Source of the DNA: Pseudoalteromonas aurantia 208
GTDB taxonomy: Bacteria > Pseudomonadota > Gammaproteobacteria > Enterobacterales > Alteromonadaceae
Assembly (NCBI RefSeq): GCF_014858725.1
Contig: NZ_AQGV01000012.1
Location: forward strand, 1,364,001-1,428,000
DNA: 64,000 nucleotides
Direction: 5' to 3'
Part shown: positions 1 through 8,564 of the stretch, one piece after another
Position numbering within the stretch: position 1 is the first letter of the stretch
How the letters are laid out: each line of letters begins with the position of its first letter
Notes under the pieces: generated by a model
Told to the model about the DNA's origin: nothing
What the model saw: only the letters and a program-made list of their open reading frames with translations
Database searches by the model: none
Position numbers and translations under genes: made by a program

Positions 1-1
1 A

Positions 2-64
2 CTTTAAAACGTGTTTAAAGCGAGTTTAAATAACGTTTAAACCCAGTTTTAATACCGTTTAAAG
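2..64. repeat. Helically phased 11-bp direct repeats (GTTTAAAnnnn)
   Basis: GTTTAAA starts at 13, 24, 35 and 57, with a one-base variant (GTTTTAA) at 46 and a related CTTTAAA at 2. The period is therefore exactly 11 bp over six units, while the four bases between cores vary. The array begins at the stop codon of the MuF gene and lies downstream of it on the transcribed strand, running toward the window edge. A phased array like this suits a protein-binding site, but nothing else here shows which protein would bind. Confidence 0.7.
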
Positions 65-1195
65 TTTCTCTACGGCAACCACACGATTAAAATCAGCCAT
101 CACTTGAATTGTGATCAGCGCACTGTCAGTTGTTAGCTTTAACACACTTTGATTATAGGTCGCTGAACTTGCTTGCTGAATTAACTGCATTAAGTTCGCT
201 GTTTGTTCAAATCCAATTGCCGCCAACGACACACTTATCATCGCGTCATCAATGACCACCAAAGTACTGTGATCTAAAGCAGACTTGGCAATAACTTTAT
301 CAACCGCATTGTTATTCAAGTGCCCGACTATCAATTTTGCACCATCATCTAACTCTCGTCCTAAAGCTTGTTTAGCAGCTGTTGTTGCTATGTGTTTTTT
401 AAAATGTGACTCGCCAGCATTCACCGCATCATTGAACTTTGGGATCAACACATCTCTAATGTGTTTGTCTTGCTTATAGAGTGTTTTGCCCGCTGATATG
501 TCACCACCAAGCCATGCTTTACCTGGATTATAGTCCCAGCCCAAATCAATGCCTGGCAAACGTTGTAATTCTTCACCTGTGTTAGCGTCTACCTCGGTAA
601 AATATTTAGTGTGTTCTTTTAATGCGTTTTCTGGCGTCACCGTTAAACCTTGGCGTTTTATCTCGGCCTCACTCAGGTTTACAACCTTGCACCGGCACAG
701 CCAACCATTTGGCGGATAATGGGTATCCCAGAAATTATGTTCAATTGGCAATAAAATGTAATTCCACTTGCCATGTTGCGGCCTTACGCGTTGATCACCC
801 GCCGTTAAATATAATAAATATGGCCGACGCGCTTTTACCCGTTGCTGTTGTTCCCAACGGCCAGCTGCTCGTGCCGTATTTTTGTTATTACGATAAATCG
901 TTTTAGTTCGCCAGCCTCGTTTACCGTTATATGACCAACCATGCTTAGCAACAATGTCATCAAAGCGTTTTCTAAATGCTGCTAACGTTTCTCCATCTTC
1001 TATGGCATGCGTCACAGCCTTGTGTAAATCACCAAGTAATTCGGTATTCGTTGCGCCTGCAACAGTAAATGCGCGCGCATGGATATGGCCCCGTAAATCT
1101 TTGTATGACTCAGTGGGTATTTGGATCTTCTGCTTAAAGTGGGAAATGGCTTCGTCAAACTTTATGAGTCGACCATATTTGGGAGAAACTGGCAT
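59..1195 (-). CDS. Phage Mu F-like minor head protein (partial head module)
   Basis: 378 residues. Residues about 50-172 carry the Mu F-like (SPP1 gp7-like) domain: an Arg/Asn-rich helix around 96-115, the segment LTAGDQRVRPQH near 130-141, and the closing NGWLCRCKV with the Cys pair at 167 and 169. In Mu-like phages this protein sits at the portal vertex, is needed for head morphogenesis and may be injected with DNA. The rest of the C-terminus is unassigned. It follows the three small genes downstream of the portal gene, and its stop codon opens a phased repeat array. The ATG at 1195 has an AGGG-like site overlapping the preceding stop. Confidence 0.85.
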   Translation of the reverse strand: MPVSPKYGRLIKFDEAISHFKQKIQIPTESYKDLRGHIHARAFTVAGATNTELLGDLHKAVTHAIEDGETLAAFRKRFDDIVAKHGWSYNGKRGWRTKTIYRNNKNTARAAGRWEQQQRVKARRPYLLYLTAGDQRVRPQHGKWNYILLPIEHNFWDTHYPPNGWLCRCKVVNLSEAEIKRQGLTVTPENALKEHTKYFTEVDANTGEELQRLPGIDLGWDYNPGKAWLGGDISAGKTLYKQDKHIRDVLIPKFNDAVNAGESHFKKHIATTAAKQALGRELDDGAKLIVGHLNNNAVDKVIAKSALDHSTLVVIDDAMISVSLAAIGFEQTANLMQLIQQASSATYNQSVLKLTTDSALITIQVMADFNRVVAVEKL

Positions 1196-1202
1196 AAGTG
1201 CC

Positions 1203-1733
1203 CTACTTAAATTTGCTTAATAAGCTATTGGTTTTATGCTTTGACCCTTGGCTTGACCCATAGAAAAAGTTAAACATGCCACCCAGTGCCGTCGCTAAAA
1301 TAAAGCCCAGTGCAGTATCAGCAAACCGTTCTGATCCGGCTGGTATTTCTATAAACGTTACCGCTGCTATATATAAAGACGAACTGACCGCCCAAAACCA
1401 CGAAAATTTATAGATAAAGCGCTTTGACTCGTTATCATCTTGTTCAAGTGCCGTTTTTTGCATATCGCGTGCACTGTTTACATTCTTAAAAGCGATTTCT
1501 TCTAAATGCTGTTCTTTGTTAAGCAGCGCTGTACGAAATTGATATTGCAGTTCAGTGCTTTTACTCATTTTATCAATCACGGTTTCGGTATCTTGCACAC
1601 CCGTGAGTGTTTGCGCCATATCAACCAGTTTTGTGGCCACATCAGCGCCGTTATCGCCACCAATCCAACGACCAATTTTATCGTCTAATCCAGTGAGTTT
1701 TGCTATTCCAAGGGCTATGGTTATTGGGTCCAT
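1203..1733 (-). CDS. Probable phage holin of the 3TM (gene-transfer-agent holin) type
   Basis: 176 residues from the ATG at 1733, preferred over the GTG nine bases upstream because TGGAG lies 9 bases before it. The N-terminal half is hydrophilic and helical. The C-terminal third has hydrophobic segments at about 110-130 and 140-160 and ends in FFYGSSQGSKHK. That tail and layout match my memory of the 3TM holins of gene transfer agents (PF11351). Such proteins permeabilise the inner membrane and let endolysin out. It is odd that it lies between portal and MuF genes and not beside the lysozyme at 6742. The call rests on the C-terminal motif and membrane layout only. Confidence 0.55.
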   Translation of the reverse strand: MDPITIALGIAKLTGLDDKIGRWIGGDNGADVATKLVDMAQTLTGVQDTETVIDKMSKSTELQYQFRTALLNKEQHLEEIAFKNVNSARDMQKTALEQDDNESKRFIYKFSWFWAVSSSLYIAAVTFIEIPAGSERFADTALGFILATALGGMFNFFYGSSQGSKHKTNSLLSKFK

Positions 1734-1776
1734 TATGTGCACTCCATAGAGTTGTTTTCATTACTTATTGCCATAA

Positions 1777-2259
1777 CTACCTCTGTTTAGCTTTTTGAAT
1801 ATTTACTTCAAGATCATGCCAACATACCGACCTAAATTTACTGTTTAGAGACTTTAAACATTCATCTTTCAGATGCTCAAAATTTTCTATTGAAGCACAC
1901 AATGCACGACCACCTTTATAACCCGTAGGTACCCCATTTTTCAGCCAGAAGTCTCGGGCATGTTCAAACGCATCTTTAGCCTGCTTAGTGTTGATGAAAA
2001 ACATATGCTCGTGATAATCACTATTTAAATGCCCTGTTTCTACAAGCTTTCTAAGTCGTTTGAGGATTTGTTGCTTGCCAATAGAATCCGTTATCTTGTG
2101 TCTTTGAGTCCTATGAATTGAACCCGCTCTAAGCCAAAAATCATTATCCTCAACAACGCCATACCTATTGCCTACATATCTAAATAAAGCACCTGTCACC
2201 AAATTCGATAATTGTAGCGTCCATATTTTTTGTATTAATGTGCTGTCATCGACTTTCAT
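1777..2259 (-). CDS. Phage protein of unknown function
   Basis: 160 residues with a strong ribosome-binding site (GGGGGAG) upstream of the ATG at 2259. The protein is basic and soluble, with no signal peptide or membrane segment. The middle (about 60-75, QQILKRLRKLVETGHL) resembles the recognition part of a winged helix, so DNA binding is possible but unproven. It lies between the unknown gene at 2316 and the holin-like gene, in an insertion relative to Mu, where the portal gene is followed at once by gene F. I do not recognise the family. Confidence 0.6.
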   Translation of the reverse strand: MKVDDSTLIQKIWTLQLSNLVTGALFRYVGNRYGVVEDNDFWLRAGSIHRTQRHKITDSIGKQQILKRLRKLVETGHLNSDYHEHMFFINTKQAKDAFEHARDFWLKNGVPTGYKGGRALCASIENFEHLKDECLKSLNSKFRSVCWHDLEVNIQKAKQR

Positions 2260-2315
2260 AATCGAACTCCCCCCTAAACGCGGGGCTTGCCCGCGTATAC
2301 ATGTGGTTTAAATCA

Positions 2316-2780
2316 TTACGCGGCTTTGCTGTCTTTTTTGGTTTTTTCACCCGTCCAACGGGCACTTAAAGACTGTGAAATACTAAAACAGGCTTGTAGT
2401 TCTGCGTGTTTTGCATAGTCCTCATCACAAGCCATTTCTTTAAGCTTTGCGCTCGCTGTATATGAAACAGATTGTGTTGTCAGGTCTTTAAAACGAGGGC
2501 CTAGAAGTGTTTTCAGTTCTTCTAAGTCAGAGATTGAATACCGCTCAGCTTGCGTCGGTGTGCAGCGCCCTACACCTTCAATAACCAATGCTTGACCAAC
2601 CTCTAATTTCTTTAAAATCTCACTGTTAATTTGCTTTACTTGTTTTTGCGCATTTTCAATTTGTGTTTTATATTCCCAGCCTTTTAGGGCCAACTCAGCG
2701 AGTGTTGCACTGGCCTTGCGCTTGCTTTCGTCTTTACCTTTTTTTGTGATCACAACAATGCTTTTTTGTTCGTTAGTCAT
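2316..2780 (-). CDS. Phage protein of unknown function, coiled-coil N-terminus
   Basis: 154 residues from the ATG at 2780, chosen because AGGAAA stands 8 bases upstream and the ATG overlaps the end of the portal gene (stop at 2773-2775), as elsewhere in this operon. An upstream in-frame ATG at 2807 lies deeper inside the portal gene and is less likely. Residues about 20-55 are Lys/Glu/Ala rich and should form a helix or coiled coil. The C-terminus is Lys rich. No enzymatic motif is visible. The tight coupling to the portal gene suggests a structural or assembly role. Confidence 0.65.
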   Translation of the reverse strand: MTNEQKSIVVITKKGKDESKRKASATLAELALKGWEYKTQIENAQKQVKQINSEILKKLEVGQALVIEGVGRCTPTQAERYSISDLEELKTLLGPRFKDLTTQSVSYTASAKLKEMACDEDYAKHAELQACFSISQSLSARWTGEKTKKDSKAA

Positions 2781-4260
2781 TTGGAATTTCCTGTTGGTTG
2801 GCTTCATTCATCCCTTGCAAAAACTCAAGCTCAAACGCTGAAGCTGCAACTTCAGCGAGTGCGTTATCGGTTATGCCAGGGAATGTGTTTTTAATGCTGT
2901 TTTGTAACTCGGTGAGCGACTCGGCTTGCTGTGCAAACTGCCAAATCTGTTCAATTTGGTCGCTGGTTGCTTTATCGAACTCATCGAATGTAGACACGTC
3001 GGTATCTGTATTATCATTGGCCGCAAAATCTTGTTTTGCAGCACTGGCAATACCTGCGCCATCGTCCTGTACTTCTAATATTTTCTGGCCGGCTTGGGGC
3101 TTGGGAATACCCAGCGTGTTATAAGCGTGATCCTCGGTGACTGGCACCAGCTTTGCGCTTTCACGTACTACGCTGACCGCATCTAAGTTGATGTCTTTTT
3201 TGTCACGCCAAATGTATTTAGGGGGTTCACCACCATCAAAGTTTATTTGGTGAATGGCTTCTAAAATTTGATTTCTATACCCAGATACAAGCGCCCTATC
3301 AGCTCGTTGGTTTTCACCCGCGCGTTTAGCATGGGTTTCACTGGCAGCCCTTGCTCCGCCTTGCTTTTGTTCTGTTGCTAAGGTTTGGCTGGTGAGCGCT
3401 TTGCTCATTTCTGAGTTACATAAATTAATAAGCTGCAGCTGCACGGGCTCGCCGCTCATTTTGCTTTCTAATATTTCCATAGATGTGTCGTCAGGTATAA
3501 CCGCCACACCGTCACTAATGAGCTTTACTAGCCCGTTCATGAGCTCTTCTATTTGCCCATCAGGTGTACCAACGGGGTGTTTGCCTATAGGAAATGGCAC
3601 CCCAAAACGCTCACACAACTGTACAAAAAACTTAAAACCGCCATGCTTAAACGTCCATGGCCAAAAGCAACTGCTTAATAGCGGAATACCGTAAGGGTTT
3701 TTACTGCTGGGCATATGTCGAACGCAGGTCCAACGGGCGTGATCAGTGCGTTCGCCTTGCGGGTTTTCTTTGGTTTTCACAAGGAGTTCGTGATCTGAAT
3801 TAAACACAAAACGACTGGTGGGCCAGCTGTCGATGCTCGATGGCAACCATTGATTATTGGCCTTTTCATACTTGCCTAAATGCGTAACCGAATAGCCGTG
3901 CAAAATGGCGCTGTAATTGTGCCAATCTAGGTCTAGCCACTGAGTATTTACACGGGGCCTACGTGCAAACAGTTGCTTTGCTAACTCATAGCTTTTCTGG
4001 CTTGCTGCATCATCACCGCCTGGTACCAGCTCTGCATTGAATGCAAACATACCTGAGCGTAGTGAACGCAGTTCACCAATTACATGGGGGTCGCGCGTTA
4101 TCTCATCATAAATCAGCGCGCTTTTACCTGCTTTGCGTAGCACTGGATCAGGGTTGGGCAACTCCGTCATCATGGCAAACGTGTTGGGGTCGGTTGCGCT
4201 CATGTTGAATAGCTTTTGTAGTTTTCTATAGTTCTTGTAGCTTAAATGCGGCTTAGACAT
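2773..4260 (-). CDS. Mu-like portal protein (DUF935 / gp29 family)
   Basis: 495 residues from the ATG at 4260, which overlaps the terminase stop at 4253-4255 and has GAGGG upstream. The N-terminal part, with ALIYDEITRDPHVIGELRSL and the following WLDLDWHNYSAILHG block, is typical of DUF935 portal proteins. The centre has the conserved VPFPIGKHPVGT stretch and the SEMSKALTSQTLATEQKQGG block. Portals form the dodecameric ring through which DNA enters and leaves the head and on which terminase docks. The acidic C-terminal tail after about residue 400 is variable in this family. Length and position agree with Mu gp29. Confidence 0.9.
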   Translation of the reverse strand: MSKPHLSYKNYRKLQKLFNMSATDPNTFAMMTELPNPDPVLRKAGKSALIYDEITRDPHVIGELRSLRSGMFAFNAELVPGGDDAASQKSYELAKQLFARRPRVNTQWLDLDWHNYSAILHGYSVTHLGKYEKANNQWLPSSIDSWPTSRFVFNSDHELLVKTKENPQGERTDHARWTCVRHMPSSKNPYGIPLLSSCFWPWTFKHGGFKFFVQLCERFGVPFPIGKHPVGTPDGQIEELMNGLVKLISDGVAVIPDDTSMEILESKMSGEPVQLQLINLCNSEMSKALTSQTLATEQKQGGARAASETHAKRAGENQRADRALVSGYRNQILEAIHQINFDGGEPPKYIWRDKKDINLDAVSVVRESAKLVPVTEDHAYNTLGIPKPQAGQKILEVQDDGAGIASAAKQDFAANDNTDTDVSTFDEFDKATSDQIEQIWQFAQQAESLTELQNSIKNTFPGITDNALAEVAASAFELEFLQGMNEANQQEIPND

Positions 4261-5992
4261 GGTAGCCCTCAATATTCTGAATTACTTTGGTACTGCGAGG
4301 CTTGGGTAAACCACCCGCGCCAGTGCTTGAAATCATCCACAAAATAGAAAGCGCGCAGCTCAAATCGTAGTGGTGCATGCTTTGTTTATCGGGCCAGTTT
4401 TCTAACTCGTCTTGAAGTAATCGGCATTTAGTATGCAGTGCAATTTGCGCTGGGGTATTGGTTACAAAAGGCTCAAGGGCTTCTATTCGTTCTTCTTGTG
4501 CCACGGTGGCTGTCACGCCTCTAAGAGGTAATGCAACATTCTGATCAAGGCCGCGTTTTATATAGTCTTGGCGCATGTATTCAAACGCGGTGTTGTTCTC
4601 AAACCCCCACACTAAGCAGTTAAACTCACGCTGCATGCGTATCAAATCATTCAGTAACTTACTGGCTCCACGAACTTTGCGGCTCTCATGCTCTACGTGC
4701 AGCTTTTGCAGTTCTCTGCAGTAAAAACCAACCAACAAAGCACTGGGGTCGGCACTGGCCGTTTTACCCATACTTGGATCACAAGCGCCGTAGGGGATCC
4801 ATGTGTTTAAGCGGTTGACCCAAAATTCAAATTGGAAAAATATTTGCTCTTCATCGCTTTTAGCAATGCCCTGCATTTCTCGGTTGAATTCGCGCTTGTT
4901 TGCGGCCCACATACACATCAAATCGTACAGTGTTCGCACACTGGGCCAGCTGGTTTGTGATCCTTTGCTCATTTGCTTTTTATGTTTCAGCCAAAACTTA
5001 AAGCTGGGTTTATCATGGGTGGCAACTGCATTGCCTTTTTTGGCCTCACGCTTTTCAAAGTCTTTGTCTTTATGCAGCATCAGCTCACGGCATTGCTCCC
5101 ATAAGTCCATACGCTCAGGAAATTGGGCAATGGCTTTAAACTTATGCACGATATGACCAGGTGCAGATTCAGCCCTTGATATAGGGTCGTCATTGTTGAG
5201 TACGGTGTTTACGCCTAAGAATTTCACAGAGCCATCGGGCGGCCCAAGGTATTGCACGCCCGCCTCTAAAAAGCGCCAACGTGTGTCTCGTTCGGTGGCT
5301 GATTTGGCTTCTTTGTCTGTTAGAATATCGTCTGATAAAAGCAGTTTTGGCCTGCTTGCGCCATGGAATGCACCCCTTACTGCTTGGTCTGCGCCACGCC
5401 CTTCAAACCTAACGCCCTGTGCTGTTACAAACTCGCCAATTTTCCACGTGTTGGATGCTGCACACACTTCAGGAAAGTCTAACGACAAGTTGTTATTGTT
5501 AAGCAGCTCGGTCTTAACCACCTCTAATGTTTTTGCGGGCATCTTGGTTTCAGCGCCAAACAAAATCACAAAGTCGATAAATAGATTAGGCTTTTCAATG
5601 CCTAGTTCTTCGCATACTTCATCGTCTTGTAATAAGGCTAAAACAGCGATATAAAGCGGGGCTATTTTTACCGCTAAGGTACTTTTACCCTCGCCTCGTG
5701 GGGCCACAAACCAGTTCTTCCAGCCATTGGGCAACGCAATGGCATTGGGAAACCACTTCATAAAGTAATCTTGAAACTCACTTGCCTTTTGGTCGTCATC
5801 CAACCACATATGGTGGGGAAAATACGTATACACAAAAAACTCAAAATCGCCGTTTAGCACCCGTTTTCTTCGCGCTGAAATTGCCTCGGGGCTTGGGTCA
5901 ATATTACGCTCTTTGGCTTCGATGTCGCGGCGCAGTGTGGCTGCTATGTCGTCGAGTTCTTTTAAAAACTCTCTTGAATTCATATCCGCCAT
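4253..5992 (-). CDS. Terminase large subunit (Mu gp28-like)
   Basis: 579 residues. A Walker A-like loop PRGEGKST lies at 98-105, a Walker B-like LLLSDD at 217-222, and the nuclease domain opens with YGACDPSMGKT near 401-411, where Asp405 should bind metal. These are the ATPase motor and headful-cutting nuclease of a packaging terminase. The ATG at 5992 overlaps the small-terminase stop (TAATG), so the two subunits are translationally coupled. The portal gene follows with another overlap. The order small terminase, large terminase, portal is that of Mu genes 27-29. Confidence 0.92.
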   Translation of the reverse strand: MADMNSREFLKELDDIAATLRRDIEAKERNIDPSPEAISARRKRVLNGDFEFFVYTYFPHHMWLDDDQKASEFQDYFMKWFPNAIALPNGWKNWFVAPRGEGKSTLAVKIAPLYIAVLALLQDDEVCEELGIEKPNLFIDFVILFGAETKMPAKTLEVVKTELLNNNNLSLDFPEVCAASNTWKIGEFVTAQGVRFEGRGADQAVRGAFHGASRPKLLLSDDILTDKEAKSATERDTRWRFLEAGVQYLGPPDGSVKFLGVNTVLNNDDPISRAESAPGHIVHKFKAIAQFPERMDLWEQCRELMLHKDKDFEKREAKKGNAVATHDKPSFKFWLKHKKQMSKGSQTSWPSVRTLYDLMCMWAANKREFNREMQGIAKSDEEQIFFQFEFWVNRLNTWIPYGACDPSMGKTASADPSALLVGFYCRELQKLHVEHESRKVRGASKLLNDLIRMQREFNCLVWGFENNTAFEYMRQDYIKRGLDQNVALPLRGVTATVAQEERIEALEPFVTNTPAQIALHTKCRLLQDELENWPDKQSMHHYDLSCALSILWMISSTGAGGLPKPRSTKVIQNIEGYHV

Positions 5993-6495
5993 TAGTCGTC
6001 TAGCTCTTTGTCTAAACGTGGGCCAAAAGCGTGAAGGATTTGTACAAGTGCAGGGCTAAAGTCAGGGTGATGAGACGATACAAATTGAGCGAGTTTTTTC
6101 AAAACTTCTGCTGCAGTGGTACGTTTTTCGACTTTTTTGTTACCACCGCCAAGACCCATCACTTTACTGTATGTATCACTAAGCTGAGTTAACACCTTAA
6201 CTCTTTCAGTTAGGGATAACCCGTTGTCAGGGTCTCTCAATAAAGCGAATGTTTCGCTGGTTTGGATCGTGTACTCCTCAATAAAGTCCTGAGTAAACTC
6301 GCCAGCAGGTCCAGTGGCTTTGCGAGCAGCTGCGCGGGCTAGATCCCAGTCGTCGCCATCAGCTTTTGCTTCCGCTTTCCAGCGTCGAGCAGTACCATCG
6401 GCAACACTATGTTTTATTGCTGCGACTGAAAGAGCCAATAGCTCGTTTACATAGCTGTGACGTACTGCAAGTTTGGTATCAAAACTGTGAGCCAT
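5992..6495 (-). CDS. Terminase small subunit (DUF1804, Mu gp27-like)
   Basis: 167 residues with a GGAGGC ribosome-binding site before the ATG at 6495. The N-terminal 50 residues look like a helix-turn-helix used for DNA recognition (HSYVNELLALSVAAIKHSV, then GTARRWKAEAK). The middle has the conserved SLTERVKVLTQLSDTYSKVM helix found in DUF1804 proteins. The small subunit recognises the packaging site and recruits the large subunit encoded by the overlapping next gene. Confidence 0.85.
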   Translation of the reverse strand: MAHSFDTKLAVRHSYVNELLALSVAAIKHSVADGTARRWKAEAKADGDDWDLARAAARKATGPAGEFTQDFIEEYTIQTSETFALLRDPDNGLSLTERVKVLTQLSDTYSKVMGLGGGNKKVEKRTTAAEVLKKLAQFVSSHHPDFSPALVQILHAFGPRLDKELDD

Positions 6496-6496
6496 A

Positions 6497-6745
6497 CTAA
6501 CTGCCTCCAGCCTTTAACAGCTCAACAGCCATGGCCACAATTAGACCCGCACCACCACCAAAGCCTGCTATTTTGACGCGGTTATTGGTTACATGGGTTT
6601 CAACCTTTTCAACACGGGCTTCTAAGCCGTCAACGCGTTTGGTTAGGTCGGTTTTAATGTCGGTGACTTCTTTTAAAATCGCGGTTTGTGTCGCTTGAAT
6701 TTGGCCGATTGATTGAAATAGTTGGTTCTCTTGCTCTGGGGTCAT
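6497..6745 (-). CDS. Small phage membrane protein with coiled coil (holin-associated candidate)
   Basis: 82 residues from the ATG at 6745. This start overlaps the lysozyme stop (ATGA) and has GGGGAG 8 bases upstream; the GTG nine bases earlier would destroy that spacing. Residues about 1-60 form a heptad-rich helix (QIQATQTAILKEVTDIKTDL and on), followed by a Gly/Ala-rich hydrophobic segment at about 60-78. The plan recalls XhlA-type lysis accessory proteins. It sits directly after lysozyme, which supports a lysis role, but the family is not proven. Confidence 0.65.
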   Translation of the reverse strand: MTPEQENQLFQSIGQIQATQTAILKEVTDIKTDLTKRVDGLEARVEKVETHVTNNRVKIAGFGGGAGLIVAMAVELLKAGGS

Positions 6746-7158
6746 AGCTGCCACTCCCCGCTTGCCATTTGTTCGGCCAGTTCGTCAGCGCGGCTACCTA
6801 CTTGTGAGGCCCAGCGGCTGTTGAGCATTTCAATTGCGGCGGTTTCCCATTTCCCGGCTTCAACTGCTGCGATGGTTTTTTTGAAATTGAGTAGCCCAGC
6901 AATACCGAGGTTAAACGCCATGTTTATGAGTACGGCTTTACGGGCGGGGTTACACTTTGATATGTCGATATTGCTTGTTACTTGTTTTGTAAACGCGGTT
7001 ATATCATTGCGCAGTAAATACAGGGCTTCGTCTTCTGTTATGCCTCTGTCTTCTAAATTTCGGCCGTAGCCAATGGTTTGTTTATTCTCGGAGCAAAGAT
7101 AAACCGTGGTCACACACCCTTCGTGCTGTTTTAATTGTTGTTCTAGTTTTTCCATCAT
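6742..7158 (-). CDS. Phage lysozyme, T4-type (glycoside hydrolase family 24)
   Basis: 138 residues. The catalytic pattern Glu-8 aa-(Asp/Cys)-5 aa-Thr is present as Glu13, Cys22 and Thr28 in HEGCVTTVYLCSENKQTIGYG. Cys in the second place is a known natural variant of T4-type lysozymes. The C-terminal part (RKAVLINMAFNLGIAGLLNFKK, then SRWASQVGSRADELAEQM) is typical. It cuts the glycan chain of peptidoglycan during lysis. It has no signal peptide or signal anchor, so it should need a holin. The start overlaps the preceding gene's stop (ATGA); a second Met follows at once. Confidence 0.92.
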   Translation of the reverse strand: MMEKLEQQLKQHEGCVTTVYLCSENKQTIGYGRNLEDRGITEDEALYLLRNDITAFTKQVTSNIDISKCNPARKAVLINMAFNLGIAGLLNFKKTIAAVEAGKWETAAIEMLNSRWASQVGSRADELAEQMASGEWQL

Positions 7159-7385
7159 TCAGACCTGTGCTTAAGTTTGTTTTTAACTTGCACAAAGCAA
7201 AAAGGCACAGTTTTGGGTGGTTTAGCAGCACGCTTTTTGGCTAACAGCGCTTTCACACTATTACGTAGCAACTGTAAATATCGTGGCTCACATAATGCCG
7301 CAATCGCTTGTTTTTCTTCTCGCGTATTTGCAGCAACTATGTATTCAGCCAACACCCACACAGGCAATGATTTTGCTTTGCTCAT
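7155..7385 (-). CDS. Small basic phage protein of unknown function
   Basis: 76 residues, rich in Lys, Arg and Ala, ending HRSE with its stop overlapping the lysozyme start. It is soluble with no recognisable motif. The ATG at 7385 lacks a clear ribosome-binding site. It is now the first gene of this part of the late operon, because the plus-strand pair at 7691-8813 separates it from the other small late genes at 8848-9198. Confidence 0.6.
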   Translation of the reverse strand: MSKAKSLPVWVLAEYIVAANTREEKQAIAALCEPRYLQLLRNSVKALLAKKRAAKPPKTVPFCFVQVKNKLKHRSE

Positions 7386-7690
7386 GGGGCTATTTTGGCG
7401 TGCTAACTATATGAGGGGTATATGTAAACTAGTTTGCAAAGTGGGGAGTGAATTCACTAAATTAGGCTAAATTAAAAATGGCTGATATGCAAGAAATAGT
7501 GATTGGAATGAGAACATCACACAGAACTTCAATGGCAGTTATGAATGAGAAACAGCCGTTCGTATACATTCAGTTTATTTTTCTAGTCGCATGATTTAAT
7601 ATGCTTATCAATTATTTAAAGTAAAATCGTTTTTTATAAATCTCTACCTTGTAAGGTAGGCTCCCGCTAATCTGCTTTTCAAGGAAGCTC
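7386..7690. other. Gene-free stretch before the inserted plus-strand pair
   Basis: About 300 AT-rich bases with no credible coding on either strand. It should contain the promoter of the plus-strand gene at 7691 and whatever now drives the minus-strand gene ending at 7155. AT-rich boxes such as TTTATAAA around 7633-7640 are candidates, but no clear -35/-10 pair can be defended. I saw no terminal inverted repeats that would mark an insertion edge. Confidence 0.4.
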
Positions 7691-8431
7691 ATGAGCAAAG
7701 TCAAAATTAAGTTACTAACTATTGGGCATATGCCTTTAAATTTCAGTACTGCGAAAATCAAAAAGTGGAAATCTTCTACCTTTGAAATAGTAGAAGATTT
7801 TGATAGTTTTACTCTTAACTGTGATTCTGACGGTTATAACTGGGAGTTTTCTGATCGGCTTGTAAAAGAGCAATTACCTATGAATTTTAATGGGGACTTC
7901 ATGATCGCTATTGTTAATGTGCCAATTGAAAATAATTGGTACTCTCGAAGATTAGGCAATAATCAAGTTGTATTTACTTTTAATGAAATCAAAGAAATTC
8001 TAGAGCACTCAAATATCCCTTTAGAAAACGTAATTTACCGTATTCTTTATGCTTACACCTTATTGTATCGTCGTGCCGGAGATAAGATTCCAGATTTTGG
8101 TGAAGTAACTGGGTATACACACGACGAAACTCGAGGTTGTTTATTTGACATGAATGGCATAAAAACAGACCTTATTGCTTCGTGCCATAAACCAATTATT
8201 TGCAATGAATGCCAAGTAAAATTAAGTAATGAAAGAGTGTCAAAATCATATATAGACTCTTCAAAAAAAGAAATAAAAAGAATCAGAAAAGATCTATATT
8301 TCAGAATCCTAGGATGGGTGAAAAAGCATCCAGTATTAGCTCTAGTACTTTCAAGTCTATTAGCTATTAGTTTAGGTGTAACGAGCTCTTTAATTGCCTC
8401 TTGTATTCTAAGCTTTGTTAAAACTCTATAA
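7691..8431 (+). CDS. Unknown protein with Cys pair and C-terminal membrane segment, moron-like
   Basis: 246 residues, start supported by AAGGAAG upstream. The first 160 residues look like a folded soluble domain, closing with THDETRGCLFDMNGIKTDL. A CNEC pair near 172-175 follows, then a basic helical linker (KSYIDSSKKEIKRIRKDLYF) and a long hydrophobic C-terminus (about 212-246) that could span the membrane once or twice. The product would be membrane-tethered with its main domain in the cytoplasm if the basic linker stays inside. It reads against the phage late operon and is followed by a small membrane protein. Lysogenic conversion, exclusion of other phages or defence are possible roles. 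I do not recognise the family. Confidence 0.7.
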   Translation: MSKVKIKLLTIGHMPLNFSTAKIKKWKSSTFEIVEDFDSFTLNCDSDGYNWEFSDRLVKEQLPMNFNGDFMIAIVNVPIENNWYSRRLGNNQVVFTFNEIKEILEHSNIPLENVIYRILYAYTLLYRRAGDKIPDFGEVTGYTHDETRGCLFDMNGIKTDLIASCHKPIICNECQVKLSNERVSKSYIDSSKKEIKRIRKDLYFRILGWVKKHPVLALVLSSLLAISLGVTSSLIASCILSFVKTL

Positions 8432-8564
8432 TTACTTATAATGTTGATTATGAGTGGTGCTCATTAAACAACTTAGCATCTAAAATCAAAGATTTGGGTC
8501 AAAAAAAGACTCTGTTTTATATTTATTAAAAAATCTATAGTCTCGTTATGTGTAGGAGTGAGCA

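Noticed and set aside
622..906. Plus-strand open frame of 94 codons
   Set aside because: It lies wholly antisense to the MuF gene, which has clear family motifs, and the peptide shows no protein-like pattern or ribosome-binding site. Similar antisense frames across the window (for example 2798-3124, 5193-5654, 33119-33562, 55276-55743) were rejected for the same reason.
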